Below are positions 31,234 to 43,253 of a DNA stretch of 64,000 nucleotides, one piece after another. A program made the position numbers and the translations under genes. The stretch is from assembly GCA_963942565.1 (NCBI GenBank), contig OZ012698.1:31375194-31439193 (forward strand), read 5' to 3'. Source of the DNA: Maea johnstoni (lineage: Eukaryota; Annelida; Polychaeta; Spionida; Magelonidae). Position 1 is the first letter of the stretch. Every line of letters begins with the position of its first letter. A model generated the notes under the pieces. It saw only the letters and a list, made by a program, of their open reading frames with translations, did no database searches and was not told the origin of the DNA.

Positions 31234-33004
31234 GTATATTCATAGGTTTGCATATACTTATTGCCTTTTTCTTGAAAGTCATGTTTTTAAATATTCTTTA
31301 TACCGCATTTAAACATGGGATTTAGTTTTAATGTATTGTGAGATTTTACCCTTTAGTCTATTTTAGTAAAAAAAATCATTTCACTATAAAACTAAAAGTC
31401 TGCATCTCGACAGTAGAGAGATGGTGCTGTTGAAATGCTCTTATATTTACATGTATTTCATGTCATACGAATAAATCCGTGCTCATCCCACATCACCTTG
31501 AAGACTCTCGCAGAGATAACAATAGGGATAACAATAGCGTTATTGTAATACGTCACTATTCATGATTAAGGTCAATGTCAGAAATGTAGTCCTATGAATG
31601 GAAACAAAAATAAAATACGTTTTATCAAATGAGAAATAATCCTTGTAACATGTTAGAAACAATGCCGTCGGTGGTGTCACATTTCCTTTCTCTAATCAGG
31701 CGTACAAATGGTCTGACTAGAAATAAAACATCTTCGTCTCTAAGTACCATCCTGTGAAATATTTTTCCGAAAGTTGCTGTTCATTATGCATTAAACAATT
31801 CTTCTTCAAAAATCTTTCAAATTTTTTTCAATATGACTTACGCTCTAATTTGTCAGACCATTTGTGCACCGCAGTAGCAAAAGAGTTAACAGCGTTGCCA
31901 GCGCATTTCGTAGCAGACGGTGCGTGAATGGGACTGCGAGCTCTTAATTCGCATCCGCACCAGCTTTGACGAATGAAAAGGTAATCCGCTAGCTTTTCCT
32001 GATGATGAAATGGATATTATATTCGCATTCACGGGAAGAGATAGAATTCTGCTTGATCAATGCCGTAAGAGAAATGACATGCTTCTGAAATTGCCAGGAA
32101 GCCCTTTCAATGCAATCTCTTCTGCAGGCATTTAGATCAGTGGAAAAATCACAGACGTGTAGACTGAAGACATGTTAGGTCGAGTTAACTCTTGTTTCCT
32201 GCAGCGCAGCAGAATGCAAACAAAACGGTAATTTTCGTAAAAATGTATGTGATTACCCTTTACATTTGGTGGCACAAACACTACCACACTAGGTTTATAC
32301 TATTGATAATGATAATAATGACTAATTGATTATAGCTATTAGAATAATGATAATGTAATATTAGCAAAATATAATGATTATTATGTTGATTATAAGGAGA
32401 AAATATGATGCTAATTATGATGTCGATACTAATGGTGATAATAAAAATGATAATAATACATTGTAATCATAATAAACAAAAAAATGAAACATTGATGATA
32501 ATCTTTGATTAAGATATACGATGATGATGATGTTGGTTAGATTAGATTATCATCGTACTTAATAGCACTTGACCTAAATTACCAGGCATTCATATTCTTC
32601 AGAAATACATGTACCTACGTGAGCGTGTCTGTCATGATATTTCCAGATAAACTGGAGGAATAAGAAATGTCAACCCACCAGTCAGATGTATGTAGATCTA
32701 GTTGAAATTTAAAAAAAAACTATGCAATGTAATGAAAAAGACAATAGGCAGAGCTCTCTTGAGTTTCTAATCACAGTCCTTTTGTGCGAACAGCTGCAGG
32801 GACGTAATTAGAATATGATGGTTTCATTGTAATCGGTTCCCTGGCTAATGGGTATTGTTATTCAGAATTTATCTTTTTTATAACTTGAAATTGTAGATCG
32901 ATACCAGCATACGTGGAGTTTGTTTGAAGAGTGTGACGTTTACCATGCACGTATTTGAAAACTTAAGCTTCGTTGTTGCCCGGAAGTAAGAGATCATCAC
33001 TACA
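31234..33004. other. Non-coding stretch
   Basis: No gene recognised. About 32300-32540 is an imperfect GATAAT/AATGAT-rich simple sequence. Confidence 0.45.
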
Positions 33005-33273
33005 TTGGGTCATTGATGTGGCAGGCTTAAGTTTGTTTACATATCATCCATGTGTGTCTGTACAACCAAGCTCCGGTAGACGTCCGGTCGATTGGTGCCG
33101 GAATTAAATTCTATACTGTAGGGTTGAAATAGTGTTAAGCTGAAACCGACAAACTTGTCTTTGCTTCGATGTGCTAGGCTTATTCTTTTGACATATTATC
33201 CATGGGTGTGTGTACAACCAGGCACTGGCAAACGTCCGGTTGATCGGTGCATGAATCAGATGTCTGTACTGTA
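33005..33273 (+). mobile_element. Two tandem partial MITE family D ends
   Basis: The right half of family D appears twice, ending 'attaaattctatactgta' at 33120 and 'cagatgtctgtactgta' at 33273, each with 'acgtccggt' upstream. Left halves are absent. Confidence 0.65.
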
Positions 33274-33329
33274 GGGTAGAAATAGTATTTGTATTTGAAT
33301 GTTTATTGACTGCGCCATATGCGCAAAAT

Positions 33330-33334
<5 letters not shown>

Positions 33335-33419
<85 letters not shown>
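33335..33419. repeat. (TA)n tract
   Basis: About 85 bp of TA placed directly after a retroelement 3'-end remnant (33288-33330, 'tgtttattgactg'). Confidence 0.95.
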
Positions 33420-33422
<3 letters not shown>

Positions 33423-33613
33423 ATACGTAATAACATGAACATATAGTACGAACATTAAACTACATTACATAATGTGAGAACATCTTCAAAGAATACATAT
33501 GAAGATCGACGTAAGGGTCTTTCGCGATCACTTTTTATAATCCATTCCGGTGGTAATAAATAGTATTAGAGGATGGATTCTCTATCGCACTGGACCCTAC
33601 AAAAACTGCCTGT

Positions 33614-33932
33614 GTTAAAGGACAATTACACCATGGATAAAACAGAGGCCCAAGTAGTTTCTTATGGTATTCTCTACTTAAACCCAAGTTTCTACCAGTG
33701 CCAACCTTCACACAAGAAGTATATTGCTGTTTAAACACCTCCTAACAGACACAAAATAGAGGCACTGGGGGCGGCCATTTTAGCCTGTTGATAGCCTCTA
33801 AGCAGGCTGTTGGTGCAACCAAGTCATTAGCAGCTACTTCTTGTATGAAGGTTGGCACTGGTGGGAACTTGGGAGAATACCATAAGAAACTATTTGGGCC
33901 TCTGTTTTATCCATGTTGGAATTGTCCTTTAA
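33614..33932. mobile_element. Hairpin MITE family C with TTAA ends
   Basis: Both ends read TTAA followed by AGGACAATT (right end as its complement). Inverted similarity runs more than 100 bp inward, through 'gataaaacagaggccca' and 'taccataagaaact'. It looks like a near-complete hairpin of about 319 bp. Confidence 0.85.
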
Positions 33933-34244
33933 GATTAAAGTAACACATATATCGTGTGAACCGATTCTGTTTGTCGTGACTACCGTCTTTCCGCCTGCTG
34001 CGAGGAGCGGTTAGTGACGTGTCCCATTAGTTGCATAAGAAGGCAGAGTGGCCCTCGCGCACATGCGCTTTTCATTATTCATGTCGAAGATGCGAAGGTG
34101 TGTTTATAAGATACCTAACGGCTACGCCTAGGTTCAATAGTGAGTTTATATATCATGCGGCAACTGTACATAGCAGACACGGATAGGCGGCACGGAAGCT
34201 TAGATGTTAGTGGTGCACCTGTAGATGATCACGAACGTCTACCA

Positions 34245-34925
34245 CAATTAGATTCCATATTAAAGTCCAGTTACAAATTTCCAACAAAAACCGTTATATC
34301 GACTTCTCGATATGATCAATTGTATTGTATTGTATTATATTGTACTTTATTGACTGATCCTGCAGGATACAAAACATACTTATACAAAAACATAAAGTAA
34401 CCATTATAACTTAGACAACATATACCGGAAAGCTCGGAGGAACCCCATAGTGGAGAGGCTGGTCATCCAATAGCACGTATTGAACTTAAACCATGAATGG
34501 AGGTACAATGCCATTGTCTGATGTATTGGCATCTTGATAACTCTATAATCGATTGATAAGTTCTAAGACTGATTGATGGGTTTACCCTTAATTAATTTCA
34601 ATTAGATTCCATAAAGTCAAGCTACAAATTTCCAACAAAAACCGTTGTATCGACTTTTTGATATGATCAATGTCATTGGTTGATTTACTGGCATCTTGAT
34701 AAACCCTATAGTTGAATGATAAGTTCTAGGACTGATTGATGGGTTTACCCTTAATTAATTTCAATTAGATTCCATAAAGTCAAGCTACAAAATTCCAACA
34801 AAAACCGTTGTATCGACTAGATGGAATCAATGCCATTGATTGATTTATCGGTATCCTGATAACCCTATAATTGAATGGTAAGTTCTACGACTGATTTTTA
34901 GATTCACCTTTAATTAATTTCAAGT
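34245..34925. repeat. Tandem repeat of about 163 bp, three copies, first interrupted
   Basis: The segment 'tagattccataaagtc' onward starts near 34248, 34604 and 34767; each has 'ttccaacaaaaaccgtt' and 'tatcgact'. Copy 1 is about 190 bp longer because a retroelement 3'-end fragment (about 34318-34505) lies in it. Confidence 0.8.
34318..34400 (-). mobile_element. Retroelement 3'-end fragment with (ATACA)n tail
   Basis: On the minus strand it reads '...cagtcaataaagtacaat' then repeated ATACA. It breaks copy 1 of the 163-bp tandem array. Confidence 0.55.
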
Positions 34926-35695
34926 TGGATTGGTTGAATAAATTGTTGATAAAACGATAATCAGTAAAATTGAATAATTAGTAAAATACTATATAACAGC
35001 TTGTTCCTGGAATCACTCTTTCGTTTTAGTTAACGATTAGTAAATATCATGTGGGGTAAACTCAGGAAATTGTAATCGGTCGAACGTTGAATGGCTCTCG
35101 AATTGTTTGTTTGAAGGCTGCGTTAGGTATATGTTAGTAGACGTGTATTGATTCCACGTTCGACGTAAACGATCATACAAGTTTATAACGTTCCAAATGA
35201 CAATTAGAATAAAATGCGTAGGCATACATCCATATACTAGTCGTACAGTTACACCGTATTTGAACTTTGCAAGTACAGGTTGCGCAGATGTAAATGCATT
35301 TCTACGTGTTCAATGTTGGATTGGTTGAATAAATTGTTGATAAAACGATAATTAGTAAAATTGAATAATTGGTAAAACGTAATGACAATTGTGTTTGATT
35401 GATTAATCAACAGTGGATTAGTTGACTGGTTGATCACTGATTTGTGGAAAATTATTAATTCATTGAGGTTTTAAATGAGTGATTGGTAAACCCCCGATTT
35501 ATTGAATGTCTGATTATAAGACTCATGCTAGAGATTTGGGTGTTTATTCAACCACAATAATACCTGAAAAAACAGTCTCAAAGACTCTTCCAAAATATTC
35601 GTTGCCAATGCAGAATACAGAATACACCTCATGACAGAAGGTTTGTTCCTATACCTCGATCTTTTAGGTACCTCTATGACTCAACTTGTGAGGGG
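34926..35695. repeat. AT-rich stretch with a 65-bp direct duplication
   Basis: 'ggattggttgaataaattg' and the next 45 bp occur at about 34923 and again at 35312. No gene recognised. Confidence 0.6.
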
Positions 35696-36010
35696 AAGCC
35701 ATCGTGGCTGAACGGTCTAATGCATAGTGCAATGACTGCTCGCTGTGTCAACACTGCGTTGTGTTCGAGTTCGACTCCCGCTTGAGACCTATCAGAAAAA
35801 TCCTAATGGCGTGGGAGTTTGATCAGTATTTTTCCACTTTGGTCTAAACCAACAAGACTAACTTTCACAGGTAAACCTTAGAAGACACCTTTCCTCATCG
35901 TAAGGTGCTATATCACGATTGACCAATTGTAGATGGCGTGAGAGTTTGGTCAGTAGTTTTCTCCGGTCAGCGAGACGGACGAGACTGGCTTTCACAAGTT
36001 AACCATAAAG
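35696..36010 (+). mobile_element. SINE family 3, tRNA-Leu/Ser-like head with duplicated body
   Basis: The head has A-box-like 'tggctgaacggtctaa' and B-box 'gttcgactcc'. The next part occurs twice: 'ggcgtgggagtttgatcag' near 35809 and 'ggcgtgagagtttggtcag' near 35935, each followed by 'cgagactg' or 'caagact' and 'ctttcac'. Confidence 0.6.
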
Positions 36011-36042
36011 AGGCTAAAAAAAACTGTGATTGTATGATTTTG

Positions 36043-36177
<135 letters not shown>

Positions 36178-36189
36178 CAGTCAATAAAC

Positions 36190-36246
36190 ACACTACTACT
36201 CCTGCTACTACTACTACTACTACTACTATTTCTACTGCAACTACTG

Positions 36247-36304
<58 letters not shown>

Positions 36305-36308
36305 AACA

Positions 36309-36379
<71 letters not shown>

Positions 36380-36413
36380 AACAACTACTACTACTTCTGC
36401 TGCTACTACTACG
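36190..36413. repeat. (CTA)n satellite
   Basis: About 220 bp of CTA triplets a few bases after the TA tract. The poly-Thr and poly-Val ORFs are its translations. Confidence 0.95.
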
Positions 36414-37123
36414 TAAAGGACACCTTTCCCCAATCCTAAGTGCTAAATTATGAATAGTCAGTTTGAAATAGTGTAGAAACTAGATTATCCAAGGAAACCT
36501 GTCCATGTCACTGACACATATCTCATATGCCTTTATTCGGATGCGAAACCGTACAAAGGTGATAGATAGCATTAGTCCGTGGCAACGCCTCTAAGACCAC
36601 CTCGCTATCAGAGCGGTCCTGCGACGCCCTGTTGCTCCGTCCTGCGGGGCCAGCTAGCCGTGATCATACCTAAATCATGCATGAGTATAATCTGCCTCGT
36701 TAGCCTCCACGTGGTTCCCTGATCCCAATTATGTATTTATGTAGAGCCAATAGCGGTGCACACGGTAAGCTGGTTAATTCCTGTATACCGCGTTAATAAT
36801 CAATGCGTACATTGCGCACCCCTGAATCAGTCCGCATTTCTTAAACTGCGCACCATTATTTGGACATCCGATCCCTGTGCTTGTATCGTTATTGTAATTG
36901 TAAGGTTTATTGACCATATGACACATATAAAATTACTAATTCAAAATTGTACTGCAGCAGCAGAAACACAAATAACCATATAAAATTTACATGTATATCG
37001 TTCAACACCTTGACATGATAGCTTGTAATTGAACACCCTTATGCAAAAATTAAATGGCAGCTTGGAAATTAAAGTCACATATTTGTAATCAAAACACGGC
37101 CACTATGATGATGCTCCTCTGTA
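36414..37123. other. Non-coding stretch
   Basis: Around 36885-36985 is a (TTGTAA) patch with 'ggtttattgacc', a likely retroelement 3' end on the minus strand. No gene recognised. Confidence 0.4.
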
Positions 37124-37344
37124 TACTGTAAATTCAGAAAATATTGCGTTGGTTTAATTTTTGCATATTTTAGCGTTAATAGCCTCGGACGCAAAATTAA
37201 AATTCGCAATAATTAGTGCTGCCACTTTACATGTATAGCTGGCACTCCATGTTGCAGCTAATTCGCAAAGTTAAAATCCGCAAAAATCGATTATCTGTAA
37301 ATTCGCAAAATTTACTCTACACAATATTTTGTGAATCTACAGTA
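37124..37344 (+). mobile_element. MITE family E, copy 1
   Basis: Ends 'tactgtaaattcagaaaata' and 'attttgtgaatctacagta' form imperfect terminal inverted repeats. Internal blocks 'tggcactccatgttgc' and 'gcaaaaatcgatt' recur reversed at 46037-46255. Confidence 0.85.
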
Positions 37345-38162
37345 CTCTATACAATGTTTTAGTTTTGCGCATATAAAGTAATGCGCTCGGCAGGCTGCGT
37401 TCCCGTGTCTTTGAAATTATCTAGCACTCTAGTTTCATATTGTATGTACATATATTTCCGACTCATATTCCCGTTACAATTTATTCCAAATTAGGTGGTC
37501 TATGATGATTTTGAGCAATTTGTTTGAGAAACCCTGTCAAATTTACACCGAAACACTTTGCTGTATTACTAGGTAGCTGGCATTTTGTATTTATTAGGCC
37601 ATTGCATAGCAAAATACAAATACAGCTCTGCGGATAAAAGCTGCAATCATTTTGTCCTGACTAGAACAATTATGGTTTGAGATATTGCATAACATACCAT
37701 AAATGCCTAACATATCATAAAACACCAAGCCTAAACATACATTTCGCCGAGTTCTGTCGTCATGGTAACATATGCGCGTAATGTTTCTAGGCGACCAGGT
37801 ACGTGATAATATTAGCAGGTTGGCATTCCACGAGTAAATGGAAGCGAACCGGAAAATGATCTGCTTATTATACTCCTACTACACATGTAAGCATCTGAAC
37901 TTTCTATAAACGGATTGCAGCATTCCGAGAATATGTTGAATGGTACATGGAGCCGATCATTATCTAGCTCTGCGCCGGGTGGTGGATATTATTAAATACA
38001 GGAGCTAAATTATGAATTCCAAAAAAAATAAAAAAGAACGTTGAATACAATTGTAGCCATTACAATACTGCCAATACCTGTCCTATGGACGATGATCAGT
38101 TGTCATATGACACACATTGTATATTATTCAGGTTCAGGAACTGCTCTGTTGACTTATACTTA
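37345..38162. other. Non-coding stretch
   Basis: Nothing recognised. Confidence 0.4.
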
Positions 38163-38285
38163 ATAAGTTTGTCATGCAATAATAAGCAGCAATATGAACA
38201 ATTTACCCATAAACAGGTATAAGTCAGTTTTTCATGCAATAATGAGCAGCAATATGAACAATTTACCCATAAACAGGTATAAGTC
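38163..38285. repeat. Tandem duplication, unit about 62 bp
   Basis: 'catgcaataatragcagcaa' through 'cataaacaggtataagtc' occurs twice back to back with two or three differences. Confidence 0.9.
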
Positions 38286-39079
38286 TTTGAGTTAAACCAA
38301 TAACTCTGTAATTCTGATGTTTACAGGCAGAATTTTGGAAGTTGAATTTTGAGTTTAGATTTTTTATATTTGATTTGAATGAGACTGAATAAATCAAGAT
38401 TCTAAATGGATAATCTGTAAAAATAGGGGTTGAACTTTTGATATTGAAATTACATGTTACCATTTAAAACCTATAAAGCGCTGCCATGCGCCTTCAACTA
38501 CCTGTTAAGTTACATATTGCAAAATGTGCAATAATGTTTTATTTTTATTTTACAGCATGTCCACACCCAAATAAGGTACACATGAACAGTTCCATTTTGT
38601 GCAATTATTTCTTATGGCATACACAGTTTTTTTTCCCAAGACCTCTTCATTTCAATTCATTTCACAATTTACCCCGTTTCGTTATGAATTGATTTAACTT
38701 TCTTCCTTTTTCAAAGAAATATTCCTGCGTACCCACCAGTTGAGATAATTTCCACATGCTATCGTCCATTCGAAATTTTGTACTTTTTTTTTTAGAAATA
38801 ACTTTTTTTTGCTCATAATCACCACTTCAATTATATAACCAAACCATGGATTTCAAAATCATATTGTAATTAAGTATCATAGTTTTAGTCTATGATCTAT
38901 GTAAATATTTATCCACTTCTCCACTTTTATCTGAATATCTATCACACTAGGGCAGGATAGAAACGCATGAGTCAAATCCTCAGTAACATTTTCACAGAAT
39001 TCACAGTTTTTATTAGACTTGACAGCCATTGCTTTTGAACTCTTGTTCATATTCATTAATGATATAGCATTTATGGGGC
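38286..39079. other. Non-coding stretch
   Basis: Nothing recognised. Confidence 0.4.
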
Positions 39080-39300
39080 CTGCTCTGACGGCCGTGTGGT
39101 CTAAGGAGCCGCCACTGACTGCACGCTATGTCTCATCACTGCCTGGGTTCGAATCACACCCGGGGCATGTGACTTGTTGCCAGTGACTTGGGGTTAGACG
39201 GTTGTTTTCGCCGGGTACTCCGGTTTTCTCCACCACGTAGTCACGAATTAGCCACATATGGCATAAAATGTGACGAAAAGCAAAATTCCAATTCTAATTC
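39080..39300 (+). mobile_element. SINE family 2, best copy
   Basis: A tRNA-Leu/Ser-like head ('cggccgtgtggtctaagg', B-box 'gggttcgaatcacacc') is followed by 'ggttgttttcgccgggtact', 'ccggttttctccacca' and 'cgaattagccacatatggc'. It ends in an 'aattccaattctaattcc' tail. The central block resembles a conserved domain I recall from several invertebrate SINEs, not checked. Confidence 0.85.
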
Positions 39301-40339
39301 CAAATAGCATTTATGAATTTGATTATCTTTATTTTGGTAGTTTCTTGTATTAGAAATTGGATGTTTCAAGCGAGGAGGGTGGCGAATCCTGTCTACGTAA
39401 CAGTATAGCTATAGTTGCCAAGCCTTAAAGCGGGCAGGTAATGTCGATGACTGCTTTATAGCTGTAGTTGTAAATCTTCTTAAGCAGCTTTTGTCTTGCG
39501 TGTTGCCAGCAGCCTCATCCATACTGGTTGGCCTAATGGAGTAGCGTGCAGACTGGGGCCACTAACATGCTATATTAATAGTGTATTGCGCAAGCCAGTG
39601 ACTAAACATTAAACCTAGGATATCCTCCATGAAATCCTGCCAATAGTATGGCATACGCTCAAAATATGTGTACTAGTTTGACCATTGCACTGAATTCCAT
39701 TTCGTTAGGATTGTCACGTACTTCCCATTTCTTGTTTAGGCTGTAAAGTACGAGATATGTACTTTTCACACATGATTGATTCGATAGCAAAGGGTCGTCT
39801 ACTTAAATATCATTGGTGGATAGCAGGTAAACTGGAAGATCTTTTTTTGTTGCTATGACAGAGGAAAAACCAAACCTTATCGTATAAATACAGTATCATA
39901 CGTGCACCAGTGAGCAGTTCCCGTCCGCTACGTGCACATGTCGCTAATGCAGAGATTTAGACTTACCTGTATATTTGAGCAAGGCTTTATTGATGCAAAT
40001 AGCTGTCAACATTAAATCATCCAAAATCATGAGATTCCCCGTGAGTCTCTTTTGCAGTATTGTGTTTAGTTCCAATCCTGGCCACAAGGGATCATGTTAG
40101 AAGTTTAGCTTAGTACATCACTTTGAAAATGAGTCAATTATTAAATACAAATGATAGAAAATTGTTGATTAAGGTAGCCAAATTTGTTTACTATGGCATG
40201 AAGGAATACACATCTCTTCCAGATGTTGTGAGTGAAGAAATTGATTCTGTTGATTTAAACTGTCTGTATGACTAATTATGACAGTAATCAGATAGATCAT
40301 TGTATAATGTTGACACAAATAACTTTTATGGGTGTATAT
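39301..40339. other. Non-coding stretch
   Basis: Nothing recognised. Confidence 0.4.
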
Positions 40340-40485
40340 TGTATATATGTATATTTTTTTACAATTATGACAACAATGTAGATGTATATATATATGTTGA
40401 TTATTCTAATGAAATTATCGTATTTCCTCTATGTACCGCAGAAGGCAGTTAGAGAGTAATAAAGTTCGTATTCGTATCCGTATCA
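40340..40485 (+). mobile_element. Possible retroelement 3' end
   Basis: The end 'gtaataaagttcgtattcg' followed by CGTATC repeats looks like a poly(A)-signal region with a short repeated tail. No coding part was seen. Confidence 0.4.
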
Positions 40486-40920
40486 GTAGTGGGCCTGTAT
40501 ATTGATAACCATACACATATGCTAATGAAATAGTTACAAGTATCAGATTAGAATTGCTGCATGATGATATATTCACAGTTATTAGAAACAGATACAGAAA
40601 TAGCTTTGGTAATAATCGGGTCGATTTATCATAGGTTTAATCTTTAAAAATAAGTCACACAATAACAGAATAATAGTATCGCACCTGCAATATCTGACAG
40701 TTCCATTGTGCCAGGTGCCTATCGCGATTAACTCTCGCGGGATTAAGTATTAAACATGGCGTGATTCGACTTGTCTTTTAAAATGCTACCGAGGTTATGA
40801 ATAACATGCAAAGTGAGAGTGACAGGACTCCACCTGAAGTATAAGCTAGTCCCAACCGGCAAGGTGGTCGTTTAATCTCGCTTAATGCTAGACGTGAGGT
40901 ATTCAACCAACACATATCAA

Positions 40921-41760
40921 ACATTAGTAGTAGTAGTAGTAGTACTTTTATTTGCTGTATTCAACATGATACAAAATAGTACGACTTCATTTTACAAATA
41001 ATACATAAAGAACAAAAACCTGTATATACAAATACTCTATAGAATTAAATACGTGGTTTTACTCAAACTCACGTGAAGTTAAAGCTCCTGGAAGAGCTGC
41101 GAAAGAAAAAAACTGAAAATTGGAGCTTGAGTACAAGACTCCAGAACAAATGCTCATGGAGGAGCTAGTAAAGTTTTAGTTAACGTAATACAAAGTAAAG
41201 AAAAAATTTATATAAGGTTACAGAGGTTGGGGGTGCGATAGTGTGTCAGTAAGATGTGAACGAAGTTACAAAAAACGTACGAAATAACAGTGGCATGATT
41301 ACACCTGCTATAAAGGATAATCTCCATGTAGCAGGTGAAACCCCCTAAACTCCCTTGGGACTGCGAGGACTGGTTCTTCTTCTTCTTCTTCCGGTTTACC
41401 CCCAGACTTCTAAGATGACTCCGGTGGGGAAAAGTGCCTGTTAGTAAGAGTATAGGAGAGTACATGTATGAATGATAGGGAGTTAGTTTATTAGTTGGTT
41501 TAAAACCTGACCTCTAGTTAGATGGTAGTTAGAGACGTGAGGCTAGCTTTGAATGCCTCAGGTGTCTGAGATTTTGGGATGTCCGGGGGTAGGGCATTCC
41601 ATGGTTGGACTGAACATGCCACGTATTGGCTTGTCATTAAGATGCTGATCACCTGAAAGCAGAGCGCATCATGGGACAACGGCGGAGTAGCGAGATAAAG
41701 ATAATTGTATTTCTCGCTATCTTGCCACACGTCCATAATATACACAGCATTGATCACACT
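40921..41760 (-). mobile_element. LINE 3' fragment (reverse transcriptase C-terminal end and 3' UTR)
   Basis: On the minus strand, 41757-41518 encodes an ORF ending CSVQPWNALPPDIPKS, TPEAFKASLTSL and then a stop. The 'WN-LPP-I' and 'F-K--L' pattern is typical of the extreme C-terminus of CR1/L2/Jockey-like LINE ORF2 proteins. About 600 bp of 3' UTR follows, ending with AAATAAAAG and (TAC)n at 40921-40945. Plain 5'-truncated LINE copy. Confidence 0.7.
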
Positions 41761-42035
41761 CCTTCAAATCTTGCTAGGAAGCTGCAAAATAGAGTTGACG
41801 GCAGGATAAATGGAAATCTTATTTATTGAGCAATTTGCCCGGTATTTCTCTCTACAGAATGAAATGCCGCTTCCCCTCCGCTTCTTTGAGAGCACTTGTA
41901 GAGAACTACAAGAAGCATTGGCAGGTTTTCACCCTTTTCTTATAGATGTAATGGCTATGATAAGTTTGTTTTATTTGGTAACGCATAGTTATCCCATTGG
42001 TGGTCTCTCTCACTCAATAAGGGTTGATCATTGTG
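41761..42035. other. Short non-coding stretch
   Basis: Nothing recognised; may be further 5' LINE sequence too diverged to read. Confidence 0.35.
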
Positions 42036-42230
42036 TTAACCATTATGCTGATGTTGGCTAAGTTGACCAATACAAAATAATGCGAAAATTCTGAAAAATC
42101 ACTGACACCCTAGCATATAGGAACTAATCTGAGAGTACTCCATGAGGGCTATCAAATGAGTACCAACACGAATGGCATCTTCGCGTTTTTGTGCATCGGG
42201 CAAAAGTAGTCTTAGAATTGGAAGGATTAA
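42036..42230 (+). mobile_element. piggyBac-like MITE family A
   Basis: Starts TTAACCATTATGCTG and ends 'aattggaaggattaa'. Interior order matches other plus-oriented copies. Confidence 0.75.
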
Positions 42231-43189
42231 GAAGCACAGCGATGCAATGCGGATGTCAGAGCATCATTTAGTCAACAGCATAAATATAAGGCCTACTGAT
42301 AACGCTCGTTTCTTATATATAAACAGCAAAACGCGAGTGTTTGTTATTGTTTGAGGTACTGTGTTTGGTCTCTTTCAATGGCATTGTTTACAGCAAATAT
42401 GTATATAAAAAATCATGACCACATGTTGACCCCCTCTTTGCTGTGCTAGATCTAGCACTGCTTCGAGGCCAACGCTCAACGCTGTCCTACCCTCTACTTC
42501 TCCAATCTATTTTTCTTCACTGTACCTGAAATAAGCATTTTTATGACAATAAAATGACCCAACCTTATATTTTCTTTGTGTTCTGCTCTAAGTGTATAGT
42601 TTTCGTAATTCATTGCGGTATGTTGGTGTGTAGGTTCCCAATGTTGCTATTAACTCCATTGTAATCATCTCATATAGTGTAGTCCATCATGTGCTTTACA
42701 ATAGAATTAACACGTACAAAATTTCAATAAATATTCCTAAATCTGCAATGAACGTAAATCTATTTTGGAAAATACAAGAAAAAATTAACAAAATTGAAAT
42801 AACTTAACTTTCCAAAATTGAGGCATGCGTTAGACATGCATTTCGATGCATTGCTACACAATACGTTGCAATGCAAAGTATTACAATAATATATATTTTT
42901 TCAACTTCGCATACTGCTGTTTTTATTCATCTACATCCTATCAAAAAGAGTGTTTCATAATATAAAGTGTTAGCAACTTTGTGAATCTTTACAATAATTT
43001 ATTATTTATATGTTAAAGTAAATGATTGGAGAACTATTCGTATAAAGGTAAAGGACTCAGATGCATGTGAAGACTGTATTTTTATCATTGTATTTTTTTC
43101 ACGACTGACTCATACGTTTATTTTTGTTATACATGTTCTTATATAACTGGCTCATGATTTCTTATACCTTTCTTTTGTTCTCGTTGCAG
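42231..43189. other. Upstream region and intron of the LRR gene
   Basis: No upstream exon was recognised. The last bases give a long pyrimidine run and AG acceptor at 43188-43189. Confidence 0.45.
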
Positions 43190-43253
43190 GTGATGTATAG
43201 ATAAAGTCCAAGATGACAGAAGCCTGACGTTTACGTGCAAGGAATGGAATACA
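43190..43253 (+). other. 5' UTR part of the LRR gene, with three upstream ORFs
   Basis: A strong acceptor ('ttttgttctcgttgcag') ends at 43189, so the mRNA exon should start at 43190. Before the main ATG (43254) lie ATG-initiated mini-ORFs at 43193-43204 (3 codons), 43213-43227 (4 codons) and 43244-43261 (5 codons, overlapping the main start in another frame). This predicts reduced or regulated translation. Confidence 0.6.

Noticed and set aside
31520-31545. Homing endonuclease-like site ('tagggataaca')
   Set aside because: Only part of the I-SceI site is present, and no intron or endonuclease gene is near. Chance match.
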